Source: Desarmillaria ectypa (taxonomy: Eukaryota > Basidiomycota > Agaricomycetes > Agaricales > Physalacriaceae). Taken from it: a DNA stretch of 64,000 nt. Location: assembly GCA_030407005.1 (NCBI GenBank), contig JAUDYN010000003.1:434001-498000 (forward strand). Reading direction: 5' to 3'. Positions within the stretch are counted from its first letter, which is position 1; the number at the start of each line of letters is the position of its first letter. A program made the translations under genes and the position numbers. Under the pieces are notes generated by a model. That model made no database searches. It saw only the letters and a list, made by a program, of their open reading frames with translations, and was not told where the DNA came from. Shown here one piece after another: positions 60,934-64,000 of this stretch.

Positions 60934-61847
60934 CTAAGTCCAATCTGGTCTTCCGTTCTCCTTTCCTTCTCTACATGTATCCTTATGCACGCCTACGTAT
61001 TTAGTTTGCGAAACTGGAGTAGAAAACGAGGAAGAAACAGTATTTGAATTGATACGACGGATAGCAAGCGGGGCAGAGCGAATTCGGTTCTTGTTAGGCG
61101 CGGATTTCAAAGAAGCTCCAGATTTCTTCTTTCGAATGGCTGAACGAGGAGCAGGCGTAGGTGAACTGAGTTCAGGCTTCTGTGCGGAACAGCGGATGAC
61201 GGCAGGCGACATAAGCAGCGACGGCGTTTCCAGAGCATGCATCTTATTTAGACGCAAAGGAGAAATTCTAGACTCGGGAATACCGTTCGAAGCTGAAGGA
61301 GTAGCTCGAATGCGAACTGGAATGCGAGAAACAAACGTGTCACGGCTGATCCTTGGCAGCGACCGAGGTCTGTCCTCAAAGACGGCAAACTTCGTGGAAG
61401 AATATACCTATATATGCCGACCTCTTTTCAGAAAATACGTACAAGAAAATGACAGGTAACAAAACTCGCCCTTTTTTTGTCTTTGTGCTCGGTTGTCCCA
61501 TTGATACTTATCGATTGGGACTTCTTCAAAAGGGCAGAGTACAGCCTCTGCAACCGCTTGGACTCTTCCTCTTTAACCAGAGCCTCCTTCCTTAGTTTCT
61601 CGTTTTCCCTTTCCAGACTACGCACCCGAAGCTCCCAGTCGACGTCAAGCAGTTCAACAGAGGGAAGCGGAAGGAGAAGTTCATCTAAGGGAGAAGCCCT
61701 GTCGATAGAAAGTCTAGGAGGGGTCGACGAAGGGGTAACCAAGACTGCAGGAGAGCACGAATTCTCGCGTGTGTCATGGACGTTTGACTTGAGTCTGCGT
61801 CCTTTCTTGGATGTGAGAAGACCTTTGATAGAGGCATGGACCTTCAT
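60934..61847 (-). CDS. Coiled-coil, basic Ser/Arg-rich protein, unknown role
   Basis: Two exons (61443-61847 and 60934-61389) give 286 residues. The first exon has a basic N-terminus (SIKGLLTSKKGRRLK), a Ser/Pro linker, and a coiled coil around residues 95-125 (WELRVRSLERENEKLRKEAL, then EEESKRLQRLYSALLKK). The second is Pro/Ser/Arg-rich, with RPRSLPRISRDTF and many Lys/Arg clusters (AIRKKKSG), and no folded domain. The intron has a GTACGT donor and a CGAAG acceptor and keeps the frame. The layout resembles small mitotic or septin-associated scaffold proteins, but I cannot assign it to one. It is divergent from PPX1, 204 bases away. Confidence 0.65.
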
Positions 61848-62051
61848 CAGACGGAATAAAGAAACAGAGAAGAGTACGAAAAAAAAAACAGTATGTACGG
61901 ATGAAATAGCGTGGATAATGGTCGTATAGAGTAGAGTTTGGATGCCTCGAATCAAACATGACCAAACTTGAACTTGACATCCTTCTCGCCATCACCGTCA
62001 TCGGAATGGCACGTATGGCATGGGCCCGTGCGCTCAAAAAAACCTGTCTAT
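61848..62051. promoter_or_regulatory. Short divergent promoter of coiled-coil gene and PPX1
   Basis: Only 204 bases separate the start codons at 61847 and 62052. A T/A-rich run (poly-A on the plus strand at about 61880-61890) lies inside and may favour an open promoter. No specific element is recognisable. The call rests on geometry. Confidence 0.4.
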
Positions 62052-63368
62052 ATGCGACCATTTTTCACAGCGTTGACATTGAGGCGATCTAGGTCGTCTG
62101 ACCTTCAACTCAAGCAGAAGCCGTGGAACAGGCTGGGCCACTTTTTATCGGAAAGCAAGCAATCCTTTCTCGCCCATGTGCACTCAGAAACGCCGGTACT
62201 AGCCAGAGATTGGCGATTCGTGATTGGCAATGGAATTCCAGGTACAGTGTGTCCTTGGGACTGTGTTAACAACGTCTGACTGGTTGTAGACCTTGATAGC
62301 ATTGCCTGCTCTATCGTGTATTCATGGGTATACGCGTGGGACAATGGTATTCCATCGGTTCCGTTGATACGGTCGACAAAGGCAGAACTATCTTTGCGGC
62401 CAGAAAATCTCTACGCTCTGCAACTTGCGGGCGTGTATTCGCCAGAGGATCAGCTGTTATTTCTGGACGACCTCGAGCGTGAGATATCCACGCCTGACTC
62501 TTTTCCGGTCGACAGGCTCATTCTCGTCGATCACAATCGCGTCGATCCCGTGTTTGTTTCCGGAGAAATTGTCACGGAGCCAGTTTGGGACGGCGAGCAC
62601 CCGTATGGAAACACTGTTGTCGAGAGAGTCATCGATCACCATTCTGACGAGGGCCTGTATGCTCGGACTGCTGAACGCACCATTGCTACAGCGGGAAGCT
62701 GTGCCTCTCTCGTCACTTCTCAATGTCCGGAATGGATGCCTCCCGAGCCTGCCACCCTTCTACTATGCGCCATCCTTTTAGATACCAACGGTCTAAAGGA
62801 TAATGTCGAGCAAGTTGACATCGACGCAGTGGCTTTTCTGCTTCCCCGCTCCATCTTGCAGACTACGTGTGAGCGACCCTCGCCCGATACTCTCCAAAGC
62901 CTGCCTGAGATACAGACACTCACCGCTGAGCTGATGCGGAGGCGTCTTTCTTTATCCCATCTCACCCCCCTGGATCTTCTTCGGCGAGACTACCAGGAAT
63001 ACAGACTCAATGTCAGGTGGTACAATCCGCCCGTTATCCGCGTTGGCATTTCTTGCGTTCCGTTCCAAGCGAAGAAAAGCGGCCTCACAAGGGCCTGTCA
63101 ACATCATTCAGATGAACATGGACTCGCTGTTCTCGCCATTTTGGTCGACCAAAAGTTAACGGTGCTTACCTTTGATCAGGACGGGCATAGTTTGCGGGAT
63201 CGTGTATGGCAAGGATTGGAGACAAAGTTCCATTTCAGGCCACAGAGAAAGCTCAGAATCACAGCGCTACCCTTCGGGATGCAACGGAGGATATACACTC
63301 TACCTGCCGCCGAGGCGACGCGGGAATTCATAGAGGGGACGTTCAAGCATGTTTTAGAAGGCTGTTAG
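62052..63368 (+). CDS. PPX1: Exopolyphosphatase, DHH/DHHA2 family
   Basis: Two exons (62052-62241 and 62290-63368) give 422 residues. The metal-binding motifs of the DHH superfamily are present: VIGNGIPDLDS joined across the intron, ILVDHN, VIDHHSDE, and LLDTNGLKDN. The C-terminal DHHA2 part ends with ATREFIEGTFKHVL. Yeast Ppx1 cleaves terminal phosphate from polyphosphate in the cytosol and mitochondria. The length fits the family (about 400). The ATG at 62052 is the first in-frame Met before the conserved FLAHVHSETPVL stretch. A few earlier in-frame codons use non-ATG starts. It looks intact. Confidence 0.95.
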
Positions 63369-64000
63369 AATGTCAAACGGCAGCGCAAGGTTCTTTAGTT
63401 GGCGGAAAACGCATGGTACATTCTTAACTCCACATCAGTTTCTGGTTGTTGACTCTTTTGTCGGGATGACACAGGAACAAGTACCGACTAATATACTCAA
63501 ATATGAATCTTGGATTACTCCAATAGCTAACATTCCCCAACACATCAACAATTACTCCGAGATCTACAAGACTGTCAGCATTTGTTTCGCTCCCATATAT
63601 CTGGTTCGAATCTATGTAGACGTGCGCTTACCATCTTGATTAATCAAAAGATAACGGCCCTTGCCTTTCACCGTCTTCTGCTCCTCGCTGCAAGAATGAT
63701 CGGCCTCAGAGCAATGGTCTCTGTGCTAAGAAGTTCACTACTCGGAACGACCAGCGGAGCTAAAGACGAGTAGCGCGAGTCATCCAAATGTGCAGGCTCC
63801 CATCGGATTTGAAGCCTGGTTATCATAGCTCAGAGAAAATGATCCAATACATCCTCATGTCCAATACGGCTAGCACACCCCAATCGTCATTATGTTCGTA
63901 TCCCCTTGGGTCTTCGGGCCTTGGGAACGCGATCAATGAGAAAGACAGATACAGGATGTATAATTAAGCCTTACAAGTTTTAAGTCGAGACCATCTGCGA
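63369..64000. other. Window end, no gene seen
   Basis: The last 630 bases hold the 3' UTR of PPX1 and unassigned sequence. Short frames (63370-63639, 63582-63773) show no recognisable motif. A GGTTCGAATCTA string near 63604 resembles a tRNA B box but has no tRNA around it. Confidence 0.4.

Noticed and set aside
63595..63620. GGTTCGAATCTA as a tRNA B box
   Set aside because: No matching A box or acceptor stem within 90 bases; likely chance.

Overview
The window is nuclear DNA from a filamentous basidiomycete, most likely a mushroom-forming Agaricomycete. Genes are dense, lie on both strands, and are cut by many introns of about 45-60 bases with GT-AG ends. The gene content fits: fused desaturase-cytochrome b5 proteins, AVO1/SIN1, TNA1-type permeases, a fungal UvrD-type helicase and a multi-intron polygalacturonase. 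No prokaryotic, organellar or viral segment was seen.

Layout. At 1-6.4 kb is a housekeeping block: a Pro/Gln-rich protein (partial), a Sec4/Rab8 GTPase, an F-box protein, DPM1 and NAA38 sharing a short divergent promoter, and an SCP2-type thiolase. 6.4-11.3 kb is nearly empty. At 11.3-18.6 kb, all on the plus strand, are a PHD-finger protein, an unrecognised protein, a possible small protein, a FYVE-finger protein and mitochondrial ribosomal protein mL38. 18.6-25 kb is gene-poor and decaying: a TNA1-like permease and a divergent TauD-like dioxygenase both carry lesions. At 25.3-29.3 kb are an intact GH28 polygalacturonase and DNMT2.

From 29.8 to 38.1 kb two delta-9 fatty acid desaturase genes with the same exon structure face each other across AVO1/SIN1. 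At 39.1-40.5 kb is a MYND-finger gene with an apparent frameshift, followed by a rearranged cluster of LTR-like fragments (40.79-41.23 kb). At 42-49.6 kb is a catabolic or uptake group: an FAD-dependent amine/amino-acid oxidase, a 21-exon sugar transporter and a second TNA1-like permease with one in-frame stop. At 49.8-58 kb is one very large UvrD/TRANK1-like helicase gene. The right end holds a damaged seven-helix membrane protein, a coiled-coil protein and a DHH exopolyphosphatase (PPX1).

Exon models were read by eye from splice sites, frame continuity and family motifs, and the exon lengths of the complete models were checked to sum to whole codons. Five genes appear disabled or nearly so. 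Assembly error cannot be excluded from sequence alone, although in-frame nonsense codons inside otherwise conserved exons are less typical of indel-type errors. I found no clear novel molecular system. The most unusual items are the inverted desaturase pair, the interleaved inverted LTR fragments and the concentration of single-lesion transporter and oxidase genes.
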